Of a DNA stretch of 64,000 bases, positions 1 to 11,212 are shown piece after piece. The stretch covers positions 1-64,000 of the forward strand of contig NSIL01000006.1 in the NCBI GenBank assembly GCA_002737365.1, in the 5' to 3' direction. Under the pieces are notes generated by a model that had not been told where the DNA came from, ran no database searches, and saw nothing but the letters and a program-made list of their open reading frames with translations. Numbering within the stretch: the stretch's first letter is position 1; every line of letters starts with the position of its first letter. The stretch is from Acidobacterium sp. GTDB lineage: Bacteria; Acidobacteriota; Vicinamibacteria; Vicinamibacterales; UBA2999. Made by a program: the position numbers and the translations under genes.

Positions 1-19
1 GGAATCCGCGATCTTTCGG

Positions 20-586
20 CTACTGCTGTGGATCGATTGCACCCTCGATCAGCACCGTGAAGTCGGTGCCCGCCACGCGCTCCACGCGCTCGCGCAAGGC
101 CTGCATGACATCGCTCGACCCAATCAACGGGGCCGCGCCATCGCGATCACCCGCCGACAGTGGGGCCGGCGAACTCCCCAGTCGCTCGGCCTCAATCAAG
201 AGTGCCGCCAGGTACGCGGCCGCCTCGATGACCTGGCACGTCCACGCGTCCGGCCCCCGGCGAGAGTCAAACTCCGCCTCGAGCATGACCTGTCGCCCCG
301 GCTCTTTGACGGGGACAATGAAGGCCACGTAGTCGCGGGCGCGGATGGGCTGCCGCGACCTCGCCGGCATGGATGCCGCGAGCTCGTTCAACCGAATGCT
401 GCGAATGCCATCAAGACGCGCCAGCCGTTCGGTCAGAAAGACCGCCAGATTCCGGCGGGTAGTCGTACCAATCAGATCGCGCGCCACCTGCTGGATGATT
501 GGCAAGATGCCGCTGCGCCGGTCGGCGCCGCGTGGCTGCAGACCAACCGTTCCTGCTGAAGTCGTGACCTTGACGACACCGCTCAT
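20..586 (-). pseudogene. Sigma-54 activator remnant (GAF-like + start of AAA+ domain), P-loop deleted
   Basis: The 188-residue reading frame from the ATG at 586 has an N-terminal sensor-like domain (about residues 30-140, GAF-like by pattern) and then residues LIGSSDVMQALRERVERVA, which match the opening of a sigma-54 activator AAA+ domain. It reaches TDFTVLIEG, where the family continues with the Walker A loop (GESGxGKE). Here the frame instead reads AIDPQQ and stops. One frame over, the DNA continues as VQSIHSSSRKIADS, which resembles the segment just after Walker A (LVARxIHxxSRR). The simplest reading is a deletion of about 26 nt that removed the P-loop and shifted the frame. The rest of the gene would lie outside the window. 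The ATG at 586 is preferred over upstream starts because GAGAGGGG lies just before it. An assembly error cannot be excluded. Confidence 0.6.
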
Positions 587-620
587 GGCTGCCCCTCTCG
601 TGATAAGTGCTGGGACAGCT

Positions 621-636
621 ACCAAAACTGATGCCA
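621..636 (-). promoter_or_regulatory. Possible sigma-54-type promoter
   Basis: On the minus strand TGGCAT, 5 nt, then TTGGT resembles the sigma-54 consensus TGGCAC-N5-TTGCW with exact spacing and two mismatches, one of them in the important -12 GC. It lies 35 nt before the start of the broken sigma-54 activator. Weak but positioned correctly. Confidence 0.3.
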
Positions 637-763
637 AGTCTCGTCGGCATTTACTCATCGACATTGGCCGTGAGCCGTTCGTCATGCCGTATCTCCTCTC
701 CGGCGCTGTGGGTATTCGCTGCCCGTCGGACCGACACGCGGGGCTAGCGAACCAGGGAAGCCA

Positions 764-1108
764 CTACTCGCTACCCTCCGCGCCAATTCCCAGATCCACA
801 CTCTCGTCAAACACGATCACGCCGTGATACCGAAGCGGGTCGAGACGCACGACCTGGCAGCGATCGACGCGCCCCGACACTCTGGTGCGAGCGTCGGTGC
901 CGCTAATCTGCAGTTCGGTGTGCAATCCGGGCCGAAGGCGCGAACCCGACTCGACCAGCGCGGCGCGCCGGCTGATGTTGACGAGGACCACGGTTTGGCC
1001 CGGGCGCAAGACTGCCACCGCGCCATACCGTGGTCCGCCGCCTGCGATTCGGCGCTCGTGACGGCGTTCGTGCCGCCGTCCGGTCCCCTCACCTGCTACG
1101 GACGCCAC
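764..1108 (-). CDS. PilZ-like domain protein
   Basis: This small protein (114 residues) has an Arg/His-rich start followed by one beta-rich domain. The pattern VLVNISRRAALVESGSRLRPG, then a later RVSGRVDRCQV and YHGVIVFDE, is the core of PilZ-type domains (the NIS..G motif and the following strands). PilZ domains bind cyclic di-GMP in many proteins. The usual RxxxR arginines could be supplied by the HERRHERR segment at about residues 13-20, which I can see but cannot prove. The start overlaps the end of the pseudopilin gene by 13 nt, so the two are probably co-translated. A link between c-di-GMP and pilus or secretion output is an inference from that arrangement. Confidence 0.6.
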   Translation of the reverse strand: MASVAGEGTGRRHERRHERRIAGGGPRYGAVAVLRPGQTVVLVNISRRAALVESGSRLRPGLHTELQISGTDARTRVSGRVDRCQVVRLDPLRYHGVIVFDESVDLGIGAEGSE

Positions 1109-1683
1109 TGCCGCGCCTGCGCATCGAACCTCAGAACACGCACGCGGCCGGTTGCTCCGTAAATACGAATCGCCATCTGTGGTCCTCGCCCAGCCGCCAC
1201 GTACAGAGTGCCGCTGGTCGCACTGCCCAACGGGCTGAACGACACCAACGACGAGTTGCCAATCCGCACTGGATCGTCGCCGGCTGCCAGGTCGGCTCCG
1301 CCCCCGACGTCGGCAATCGGCTGATTGATCTGCAGCGACACGCCGCGCGCGTGATCATCCAGCCATTCCCGAGTAGTCAACGCCGGATCGATACGCCGAT
1401 TGATGTCCTTTTGCAGGACGCCGTTGCCGTTGCCGTCGGCGAAGAGCTGGACGGATGCCCGGCCGTCCAGCTCTTCCAGCCGCACCGCGACGGCAACGGC
1501 CCGCTTGAGTGACTCGAGACGGGCGCGCTGTACCTGAGCCGACAGGTAGTGCGCGCCGATCAGGGTGTGCTCGCGCTCGAGCGTCCCGCCAATCATGGGA
1601 ACCGCCACAGCGGCCATGACTACGCTGAGACCCATGGCCGCCAACACGTCGACAAGCGCCACGCCGCGCGCGCTAGTCCCCAC
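1096..1683 (-). CDS. GspH/FimT-type pseudopilin
   Basis: A 195-residue protein with a classic type IV pilin-like leader: a short polar start (MGTSAR), then G-VALVDVLAAMGLSVVMAAVAVP as a single hydrophobic helix. A prepilin peptidase would cut after the Gly at residue 7. The usual Glu at mature position 5 is Asp here. The remainder is a soluble beta-rich domain with a DGNGNGVLQKDIN segment, a pattern seen in FimT/GspH minor pseudopilins. It overlaps comEA upstream by 11 nt and the PilZ gene downstream by 13 nt. Together with ComEA this suggests DNA uptake or type II secretion, but no other pilus genes are in the window. Confidence 0.7.
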   Translation of the reverse strand: MGTSARGVALVDVLAAMGLSVVMAAVAVPMIGGTLEREHTLIGAHYLSAQVQRARLESLKRAVAVAVRLEELDGRASVQLFADGNGNGVLQKDINRRIDPALTTREWLDDHARGVSLQINQPIADVGGGADLAAGDDPVRIGNSSLVSFSPLGSATSGTLYVAAGRGPQMAIRIYGATGRVRVLRFDAQARQWRP

Positions 1684-1999
1684 CGCCGGCCTTGTCAGGC
1701 CTGGCCACGCTCACAAGCGGCTTGATCTTCAGAAAGCTCTTCTCACCGATGCCCTTCACGTTCATCAGCTCTTCGATCTTCTTGAAGCCGCCGCTCTTGG
1801 CGCGGTATTCCAGAATGCGCTCGGCGACCTTGCGGCCGATGCCGGGCAGCGTCTCGAGCTGCTCCACGGTGGCCGCGTTGAGGTTGAGCGGCGCTTTTTC
1901 CGCGACCTGCGCGGGGGCTTGCAGTGGCGAGGCCACGACGGACGTGCCGGCAACGAGCAGAGCAAGTAGAGCGAGCGTGGTCGACAGGATCATTTTCAT
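1673..1999 (-). CDS. comEA: ComEA-like helix-hairpin-helix DNA-binding protein
   Basis: Starting at the ATG at 1999, which has a strong GGAGG seven nt upstream, the product is 108 residues. Residues 1-24 form a signal peptide. A short linker leads to a double helix-hairpin-helix domain: LNLNAATVEQLETLPGIGRK followed by a second GIGEKSFLKIKPLV. This is the standard ComEA/competence fold that binds double-stranded DNA non-specifically at the cell surface or in the periplasm. Longer upstream starts would hide the signal peptide and are rejected. It is first in a three-gene overlapping unit with the pseudopilin and PilZ genes, consistent with natural transformation. Confidence 0.85.
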   Translation of the reverse strand: MKMILSTTLALLALLVAGTSVVASPLQAPAQVAEKAPLNLNAATVEQLETLPGIGRKVAERILEYRAKSGGFKKIEELMNVKGIGEKSFLKIKPLVSVARPDKAGGGD

Positions 2000-2395
2000 G
2001 AGGGTTCCTCCAGTTGGTTTCGTGAGTTGGTGACTTCGCATACCAGTGATCAAGCGACTGCGCGAGAGGAGTCCGGGACTACTTGCGGTCAGGCAGGCAT
2101 CAGGAACAAGCCCGCGCAGTCGCCCTCGACAGAGCAAGGCGCGCACCCAATGAGCTCATTTGCCGCAAGTGGTTGATCTGTCGTGCCTTGTCGCAATGCC
2201 GTAGGGAACGCCATCCGTCAGGTCGACATGACAATGACAACCGCAGTTGGCTTGAGGGGGCGGCTAGCCGCAATCGCAGGCGCAATAGTGAGGAGTCATC
2301 AGGACAACCCTGGTTGCGGCGGAAGCAACCATCGTTTCAGGTTGGTGCTGCTACAATCCCTCCAATTCAGTCGACACCTTCGGGCGGGCTGCAAA
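2000..2395. other. Intergenic region without a supported gene
   Basis: Apart from the comEA ribosome-binding site at its left edge, I see no RNA, repeat or convincing promoter here. The open frames across it lack ribosome-binding sites and family similarity. Confidence 0.5.
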
Positions 2396-2836
2396 ATGAG
2401 GAGAACATGCGCCCTCCCCGCCAGCGTGCTCGCCTTTGCGGCCGCCGCCCTGCTCAGCACCACGGTCGCAGCCCAGAGCCCCGTCACCCGGGCCTGCTCG
2501 ACGACGACGGCCACCAACACCTTGATCGACGCCGCCAAGGGTGCCGGCAAGGAACCCGGTCGTCCACAGCTGAACGCCGCAACAGTCGCGCGCATCACCG
2601 TCCGTTTCGGCGGACGCGCTCACGGCGATCTACGAGGATGGGGCGGTGCCGTTGGCGGTCTCGAACCAGGCGACCGTCTGGCGCAGCCCTTCTTCCAGCA
2701 TCACGGCGGGACGGTAACCGAGCAGGCGTTCCGCCTTGCTGATGTCAGCCTGCGAATCGCGCACGTCGCCCATGCGCGCTTCCTGGTAGATCGGCGCCAC
2801 GTCCGAGCCGACGATCTTCTTCAACGTCGCCAGTAA
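2396..2836 (+). CDS. Possible secreted protein or gene fragment with signal peptide
   Basis: The ATG at 2396 opens with MRRTCALPASVLAF followed by a hydrophobic core and VAAQ/S, a convincing signal peptide of about 27 residues. After that the frame gives about 50 residues of unrecognised sequence (TRACSTTTATNTLIDAAKGA) and then runs antisense into the 3' end of the epimerase gene for about 200 nt, where coding on this strand is unlikely. The most likely reading is the 5' end of a secreted-protein gene whose remainder has been lost, rather than an intact gene. It could also be chance. Confidence 0.22.
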   Translation: MRRTCALPASVLAFAAAALLSTTVAAQSPVTRACSTTTATNTLIDAAKGAGKEPGRPQLNAATVARITVRFGGRAHGDLRGWGGAVGGLEPGDRLAQPFFQHHGGTVTEQAFRLADVSLRIAHVAHARFLVDRRHVRADDLLQRRQ

Positions 2837-3574
2837 TTCGTTCAACGACACCCGGCCGCCAGTCGCGACGTTGAACACTTCTCCGCCCACCGCCGGCGCT
2901 TCGGCGGCGCGCAGCACGCCGTCCACGACGTTGGTCACGAACGTGAAGTCGCGCGTCTGGCCGCCATCACCGAAGATCACTGGGCGTGTGCCATCGAGCA
3001 GCGCCTTAATGAACAGCGAGATCACCCCTGAGTACGGCGAGCTCGGATCTTGCCGCGGCCCAAAGACGTTGAAATAGCGGGTCGTCACCACCTCGAGGCC
3101 ATAGAGGCGCGTGAACATCTGGCCATACTGCTCGCTGACCAGCTTCTGCAGCGCGTACGGCGTCATGGGCTTGGTCGGCATGTCCTCGCGCTTGGGCAAG
3201 GTCGGCTGATCGCCGTAGACCGATGATGAGCCCGCAAACACTACGCGCCTGACCCCGGCGTCGCGCGCGGCGAGCAGGATGTTGAGCATGCCATCGACGT
3301 TGGCGCGGTGCGATTCGCGCGGGTTCTTGACCGAGCGCGGCACCGACGGAATCGCCGCCTGGTGCAGCACGTAGTCGACGCCCTGGACCGCCGCATTGGC
3401 AACCTCGGGTTCGGCCAGGTCACCGCTCGTGAACTCAACGCCTGGCTGCAGGTTGCGTTCGAAGCCGGTGATCAGGCTGTCAACGACGCGTACACGGTGT
3501 CCGCGCGCGACCAGGGCCGACGACAAGTGCGATCCGATGAAGCCGGCGCCACCGGTAACGAGGTATGTAGACAT
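2630..3574 (-). CDS. NAD-dependent nucleotide-sugar 4-epimerase (GalE/WbpP-like)
   Basis: This is a 314-residue extended short-chain dehydrogenase. The NAD-binding loop GGAGFIG is at residues 8-14, and the catalytic elements SSSVYGD (about 116-122) and YALQK (Tyr140, Lys144) are intact. The segment TRYFNVFGPRQDPSSPYSGV is typical of the UDP-glucose/UDP-GlcNAc 4-epimerase branch. It would make galacto-configured sugar nucleotides in the cytoplasm for envelope glycans. It lies 38 nt downstream of RNase P RNA on the same strand, so it may share that transcript. Which sugar is used cannot be read from the sequence. Confidence 0.85.
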   Translation of the reverse strand: MSTYLVTGGAGFIGSHLSSALVARGHRVRVVDSLITGFERNLQPGVEFTSGDLAEPEVANAAVQGVDYVLHQAAIPSVPRSVKNPRESHRANVDGMLNILLAARDAGVRRVVFAGSSSVYGDQPTLPKREDMPTKPMTPYALQKLVSEQYGQMFTRLYGLEVVTTRYFNVFGPRQDPSSPYSGVISLFIKALLDGTRPVIFGDGGQTRDFTFVTNVVDGVLRAAEAPAVGGEVFNVATGGRVSLNELLATLKKIVGSDVAPIYQEARMGDVRDSQADISKAERLLGYRPAVMLEEGLRQTVAWFETANGTAPSS

Positions 3575-3611
3575 GCTCCGTTCGTTCTTCCTGGGTCGTT
3601 TCTCTCAGTAA

Positions 3612-4072
3612 GTGCCGCAGTGAGCCTATAAGCCGAATTCTGTCCCACGACGCCCTTGCGAGCGCCGCGAGGGTAATCATTCCTCTAGCCCCGACATTGC
3701 TGGCGGGATCGAGCAACCTACCCGGAGACCTCAGGCGGGCCGCCTGTGACGGGTCACCCCGCCGCGTCTCCCTATTTGGTCTTGCTCCGTGCGGGGTTTG
3801 GCCTGCCACGCTTGTTACCAAGCGCGCGGTGGGCTCTTACCCCACCATTTCACCCTTACTCGCCGTCGCCCTCGACCTTGCGGTCTCGGGCGATGGCGGA
3901 GCGGTATATTTTCTGTGCCACTATCCGTCGGGTTGCCCCGCCCGGGAATTACCCGGCGCACTGCCCTGCGGAGTTCGGACTTTCCTCTCCCGCCAGCACT
4001 TCTCCCGCTATCGCCCATGAGGGCGACGGCGGAGGTTACTGATGGCAGCGATTACCCGGCTCACTGCGGCGA
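3612..4072 (-). ncRNA. rnpB: RNase P RNA (class A)
   Basis: The minus strand carries the diagnostic 5' block GAGGAAAGTCCGAACTCCGC followed by AGGGCAG, and the 3' block AGAATTCGGCTTATAGGC. These are the conserved P4-forming segments of bacterial RNase P RNA. The ends pair exactly: GCCGCAGTGAGCC near 4070-4058 is complementary to GGCTCACTGCGGC at 3626-3614, a 13-bp P1 helix that fixes the boundaries to within a few bases. The RNA is the catalytic subunit that trims tRNA 5' leaders. It starts a few nt after the stop of the sigma-54 regulator. The translated frames across it are spurious. Confidence 0.95.
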
Positions 4073-4076
4073 CGAT

Positions 4077-5483
4077 CTAGCTTCCGTCCTTCTCCTGCGA
4101 TATCCGGTACTGCTCAAGTTTCTTGTACAGATTGCTGCGTGGGGTATCAATCACCTCGGCCGTCTTCGAGATGTTCCAGCCATTCTCTCTCAGCCTGGCC
4201 ACTAAATACGAACGTTCGGAGCCTGACTTGAATTCCTGCAACGTCGCCGCGTCCAGCCACGACGGCGACCCGGACGCCGCGGCCACGCCCTCGCTGCCGG
4301 CCAGCATGGGGGCATCGCCCCGAATGGCGCCGCCCTCAGGAATGTCGCGCCCATCGATCGCCTCGGCGCCGGTCATAATCATCAGGCGCTCGACGAAATT
4401 GCGCAGTTCGCGGATGTTGCCGCGCCAGTGCTGCTGCTTCAGGCGCTCCATGGCGGCCGCCGTGAAAGTCTTGCGATGGAAGTTATTATCGCGCGCGAAC
4501 AGGTCGGCGAAGTGCCGGACCAACGCGGGGATGTCGTCGCGGCGCTCGCGCAGCGCCGGCACGTGGATCGGGACGACGTTCAGGCGATAAAACAGATCTT
4601 CGCGAAAGGTGTGACGGTCGATCTCTTCCTCGAGGTTCTTGTTGGTCGCCGCAATCACCCGGACGTCCACCTTGATGATGCGGTTGCTGCCGAGCCGTTC
4701 CAGCTCCTGCTCCTGCAACACGCGCAGCACCCTGGCCTGCGTCTTCAGGCTCATGTCGCCGATCTCGTCAAGGAAGATCGTGCCCTTATCAGCCAGCTCG
4801 AACTTGCCGATCTGCCGGTCGGTGGCGCCGGTGAATGACCCCTTCTCGTGACCGAACAGCTCCGACTCGATCAGCTCGTCGGGAATCGCTGCGCAGTTGA
4901 CCTGCACGAAGGCACCCTCTCGGCGCAGGCTCTCGCGGTGAATGCCGCGCGCCACCAGTTCCTTGCCGACGCCGCTCTCACCCCAGATCAAGACCGTGGC
5001 GTTGGTCGGCGCGGCCTTCTGGATGGCACTGCGCACGGCGGCCAACGTCGGCGAGTCACCGACGATCTGGTACTTTTTGTCAGCGTCGCGACGGTGGCCC
5101 TTATTCTCGGTCTTGATGCGACGGGTGTCGACCGCATTGCGGACCGTGACCAGAATGCGGTCCTGTTCGAGCGGCTTGCCGATGAAGTCGAAGGCCCCGA
5201 GCTTGATCGCCTTCACGGCCGTGGCCATGTCGGCGTGTCCCGAGATCACCACGATCGGCGTGGTCTCGACCATGTGCTCAAGCTTCTGCAGCACTTCAAG
5301 GCCGTCCATCCCGGGCATCTTGATGTCGAGGAAGACCAGGTCCGGCGCTTCACGTTCAACCAGCTTGACGCCTTCGTCGCCGGTCGCCGCGAGCATCACT
5401 TCGTAGCCCTCGTATTCGAGGACCATCTTCAGCGAGTCACGAATCGCCGAGTCGTCATCAACCACGAGGATGCGTGGTTTCAC
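4077..5483 (-). CDS. Sigma-54-dependent response regulator (NtrC family)
   Basis: The product has 468 residues if begun at the GTG at 5483, which overlaps the stop of the HtrA gene as GTGA. The longer upstream frame is just that gene read in another phase. Domains in order: a receiver (Asp53 in FLDIKMPG, Lys103 in GKP), an AAA+ domain with Walker A GESGVGKE at 168-175, a sigma-54 contact loop GSFTGA at 215-220 (GAFTGA in most relatives) and Walker B GTIFLDEIGDM, then a C-terminal Fis-type helix-turn-helix (NISKTAEVIDTPRSNLYKKL). It should activate sigma-54 promoters when phosphorylated. No partner kinase is nearby; coupling to a periplasmic protease suggests an envelope-stress role, by inference. 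Confidence 0.9.
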   Translation of the reverse strand: MKPRILVVDDDSAIRDSLKMVLEYEGYEVMLAATGDEGVKLVEREAPDLVFLDIKMPGMDGLEVLQKLEHMVETTPIVVISGHADMATAVKAIKLGAFDFIGKPLEQDRILVTVRNAVDTRRIKTENKGHRRDADKKYQIVGDSPTLAAVRSAIQKAAPTNATVLIWGESGVGKELVARGIHRESLRREGAFVQVNCAAIPDELIESELFGHEKGSFTGATDRQIGKFELADKGTIFLDEIGDMSLKTQARVLRVLQEQELERLGSNRIIKVDVRVIAATNKNLEEEIDRHTFREDLFYRLNVVPIHVPALRERRDDIPALVRHFADLFARDNNFHRKTFTAAAMERLKQQHWRGNIRELRNFVERLMIMTGAEAIDGRDIPEGGAIRGDAPMLAGSEGVAAASGSPSWLDAATLQEFKSGSERSYLVARLRENGWNISKTAEVIDTPRSNLYKKLEQYRISQEKDGS

Positions 5484-7006
5484 CGCGACTCCGTGCGCAC
5501 CGTGCGGATCGCGCGGACGTCGGCATCCGGGTCGTAGAGCAATACTGCGAGGATGTCGTCGCTGCCGGCGGCATTGATGACACGGCGGAAGCCGACGATC
5601 GAGTTCACCGGCTGGCGATTGACTTCGAGAATAATGGCGCCGCGCTCGATCCCGGCATCGTAGGCTACCGACCACGGCTCGATCCGCTGCACCAGCAATC
5701 CGGTCATGCCGGACGGGATATCGAAGCGATGCGCGTTGCTGCCGTCGATCTCGATCAAGCTCAGGCCCAACTCGCCAGGACCGGTGCGTTGCGTCGATCG
5801 TTCCACCGGCGAGACCGTCCGGTCCGGTGCGCGTTGCGGGCGTTCGGCCAGCTTCAGCGTCACGTCACGGGCGCGGCCATCGCGCACAAACTCCAAGTGC
5901 GCGCTGGTCCCTGGCTGGCGTGACGCAATCTCGCGGCTCAGGCTGTCGTGAGTGCGGACGGGCTGGCCATCGACGGCGGTAATCACGTCATAGGGCCGCA
6001 GGCCGGCCCTGGCGCCAGGCGAGCCGGCCGTCACGTCCTGCACCAATGCGCCGTCGCCGCGCGGTAACTTGAGTGACGCCTGGATGTCCGGGTCGACATC
6101 CCGCAGCGTCACGCCGAGGTAGCCGCGCTCGACCCGGCCGAGGGCCCTCAACTGCGGCAACACCCCGCGCGCCTGATTGATCGGCACCGCAAACCCGATG
6201 TTGTTGGCCTGGCGGCTGATCGCTGAGTTGATGCCAATCACCTGGCCGCGGCCGTTGATCAGCGGCCCGCCGCTGTTGCCAAAGCTGATAGCGGCGTCGG
6301 TCTGGATGTAGTTGTCGAGGCTCGAGTCGAACAGCTTGCGGCCAATGAAGCTGACCACGCCGACCGTCACCGTATGCTCGTAGGCCAGTGGATTGCCGAT
6401 CGCGCACACCCATTCGCCCACCCGCAGCGCATTCGAATCGCCGAGCGTGGCGTGCGGGAACGGCGTGGGGCCAGAAATCTTGATCAGGGCAATGTCGGTG
6501 TCGGGGTCTGACCCGACCACCTCGGCTCGCAGGCTGCGGCCGTCGGCCAGCTTCACGGTCAGGCGCTCAGCGCCCTCGATCACATGATGGTTGGTGAGAA
6601 TGAACCCGGATGGGTCGATCAAAAATCCGCTACCCGTCCCCCGGCGCGGCACATCGGCGTCACGACGGCCCAGGTCGAAGGGGTCGCCATCACGCTGCGC
6701 GCCCTCCAGAATCAGTTGCCGAGCCCGGCGACCGCGCGCGCTCGCGTCGATGTTGACGACGGCGGGATTCAGCCGGGCGGCGATGTCGGCAAAGTTAATC
6801 GACGCCGGGTTGAATTTCCTCTCCGACGCTGTCGCCAACGGACTCGCCTCGGCCAGCAACGCGACCGGCACGCCAGCCGTTCGCCGCGAAAGCTTCAAGC
6901 CGGAGTCGTCCCCCGCCGGCATGCGCGGCGTCGACAGAATGATCCCGACCAGGATGCCGATGATGCCGGTGAGCGTGGCGGTGATCCACGCGAACTGCCG
7001 CGTCAT
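5480..7006 (-). CDS. degP: HtrA/Deg-family periplasmic serine protease with two PDZ domains
   Basis: A 508-residue protein with an N-terminal membrane anchor or uncleaved signal (about residues 8-26). The trypsin-like domain carries an intact triad: His141 in TNHHVIEG, Asp171 in DTDIALIK and Ser245 in GNSGGPL. Two PDZ domains follow (about 290-380 and 410-500; ERGYLGVTL marks the first). The family degrades or refolds misfolded envelope proteins. The naming among DegP/DegQ/DegS types is not certain; two PDZ domains favour DegP/DegQ. It is translationally coupled to the sigma-54 regulator downstream and has its own -10 box inside the end of ligA. Confidence 0.9.
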   Translation of the reverse strand: MTRQFAWITATLTGIIGILVGIILSTPRMPAGDDSGLKLSRRTAGVPVALLAEASPLATASERKFNPASINFADIAARLNPAVVNIDASARGRRARQLILEGAQRDGDPFDLGRRDADVPRRGTGSGFLIDPSGFILTNHHVIEGAERLTVKLADGRSLRAEVVGSDPDTDIALIKISGPTPFPHATLGDSNALRVGEWVCAIGNPLAYEHTVTVGVVSFIGRKLFDSSLDNYIQTDAAISFGNSGGPLINGRGQVIGINSAISRQANNIGFAVPINQARGVLPQLRALGRVERGYLGVTLRDVDPDIQASLKLPRGDGALVQDVTAGSPGARAGLRPYDVITAVDGQPVRTHDSLSREIASRQPGTSAHLEFVRDGRARDVTLKLAERPQRAPDRTVSPVERSTQRTGPGELGLSLIEIDGSNAHRFDIPSGMTGLLVQRIEPWSVAYDAGIERGAIILEVNRQPVNSIVGFRRVINAAGSDDILAVLLYDPDADVRAIRTVRTESR

Positions 7007-7015
7007 GATGCTTTC

Positions 7016-7021
7016 ATTATA
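7016..7021 (-). promoter_or_regulatory. -10 box of the HtrA gene, leaderless type
   Basis: A perfect TATAAT lies only 9 nt before the ATG at 7006, so transcription would begin within about three nt of the start codon. No good -35 is visible at 17 nt. Confidence 0.5.
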
Positions 7022-7025
7022 CGAG

Positions 7026-10084
<3,059 letters not shown>

Positions 10085-10093
10085 GTAGCATCA

Positions 10094-10122
10094 ATCTCAC
10101 CATAGGCAGAGGGCGCTGTCAA
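10094..10122 (-). promoter_or_regulatory. Promoter of the polyprenyl diphosphate synthase gene
   Basis: On the minus strand TTGACA (10122-10117) is followed after 17 nt by TGAGAT (10099-10094), with 9 nt to the GTG start. The -35 is perfect; the -10 is weak. Confidence 0.4.
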
Positions 10123-10171
10123 CGAAAGGAGACGCCCGTTAAGGCTTGCCGGGGTGAGCTTTGCAGGAATC

Positions 10172-10951
10172 CTACGGCCGAAACAGTTCGTCAAAGCTGC
10201 GATCGGTATCTGCGGAGACGACGCCGGCGGCCACGTCACGCGCCGCGGCGACATGGTCGACGACCTTCGCCACGTAGGCCGGTTCGTTCCGCTTGCCACG
10301 GTGCGGTACTGGCGCCAGGTACGGGCTGTCGGTTTCGACCAGAAGCCGATCGGCGGGAATCAGGGCGAGCGCCGCCCGGAGCGACTCGGCCTTGGGAAAG
10401 CTGACCACCCCAGGGATCGACAGATAGAAGCCCGTCGCCAGCGCCCGCGCGACAGCGGCGGCATCACCCGTGAAGCAGTGAAAGACACCGCGCAGAGCCG
10501 TTCCGCCCTCCTCCGCGAGGATACGCAGCGTGTCGTCTTCGGCCTCCCGAGTGTGAATGACGATGGGCAAATCGCGGCTGCGGGCCAACTGGAGTTGGGC
10601 GCGAAAGACCGCGTGCTGCACGTCGCGGGGTGAGAAGTCGTAGTGGTAGTCGAGGCCGATCTCGCCCACCGCGCGCGCCAGCGGCAGCGCGTCCAGGCGC
10701 GCCGCGACGACGGCCGCCGCATCCTGGGGATTGGTCGCAAACAAGTGCGCGTGATGCGGGTGCACGCCCACTGCGAATCGGCACTCGGGCCACGCCGCCG
10801 ATACCGCCGCTACGCGCGCGATCTCCGCTTCGTCCTCGGCAGCCAGAATCACAAGCGCGCGATGCACACCGGCTGCTCGCGCCCGTTCGACAACTGCGTC
10901 GAGGTCGGCGACGAATTCCTCGCCCGCGATATGGCAATGCGAGTCAGTCAC
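10172..10951 (-). CDS. tatD: TatD-family metal-dependent hydrolase (DNase)
   Basis: A 259-residue TIM-barrel hydrolase with the family's metal ligands in order: DSHCH at residues 3-7, GEIGLDYHYDF in the middle, VIHTREA, then FHCFTGD and VETDSPYLAP near the end. TatD enzymes act as Mg-dependent 3'-5' exonucleases and may have other hydrolase roles. The start is a GTG at 10951. It is on the same strand as metG, with a decayed gene and a 31-residue peptide gene in between; metG-tatD adjacency is common in bacteria. Confidence 0.92.
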   Translation of the reverse strand: MTDSHCHIAGEEFVADLDAVVERARAAGVHRALVILAAEDEAEIARVAAVSAAWPECRFAVGVHPHHAHLFATNPQDAAAVVAARLDALPLARAVGEIGLDYHYDFSPRDVQHAVFRAQLQLARSRDLPIVIHTREAEDDTLRILAEEGGTALRGVFHCFTGDAAAVARALATGFYLSIPGVVSFPKAESLRAALALIPADRLLVETDSPYLAPVPHRGKRNEPAYVAKVVDHVAAARDVAAGVVSADTDRSFDELFRP

Positions 10952-11034
10952 GGTGTGACCGGAGATCAGAAGCGCACGAGGCGAGAAGACTGTTGATCAA
11001 CTTTCCTGAACTCCTGAAGAGGGCAGTGCTGTCT

Positions 11035-11212
11035 TCAGTGGCACGTCACGTGTGCCGACACCGCCAGACGCTTCCCGCCCGCCGGCCATTGTCAAGGTCG
11101 TCTTGGCGTGATCGTCAGACAGCATCTCGTCAAACCGCTTCACATCCGAATGTTGAACCGCGCCGATGTAGTCCTCGTTAAGCGCTGCCAGCTGCGCCAA
11201 GTCGCCATTCAT
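11035..11212 (-). pseudogene. NTF2/SnoaL-like (DUF4440-type) protein, internally deleted
   Basis: The frame from the ATG at 11212 begins DLAQLAALNEDYIGAVQHSD and VKRFDEMLSDD, which is the N-terminus of a nuclear-transport-factor-2-like small protein. Family similarity stops after about 34 residues. In another frame the end of the same family is still readable as GGKRLAVSAHVTCH before a stop at 11037-11035, compared with the usual GRWLAVSAHVTR. The middle of the gene (about 70 residues) is therefore missing and the two ends are out of frame. The original frame continues past this to 10997 without family similarity. It is a decayed gene coupled by an ATGA overlap to the small upstream peptide. 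Confidence 0.6.

Noticed and set aside
5484-5675. 64-residue N-terminal extension of the sigma-54 regulator
   Set aside because: It is the HtrA gene read in a different frame. The receiver domain begins right at the GTG that overlaps the HtrA stop.
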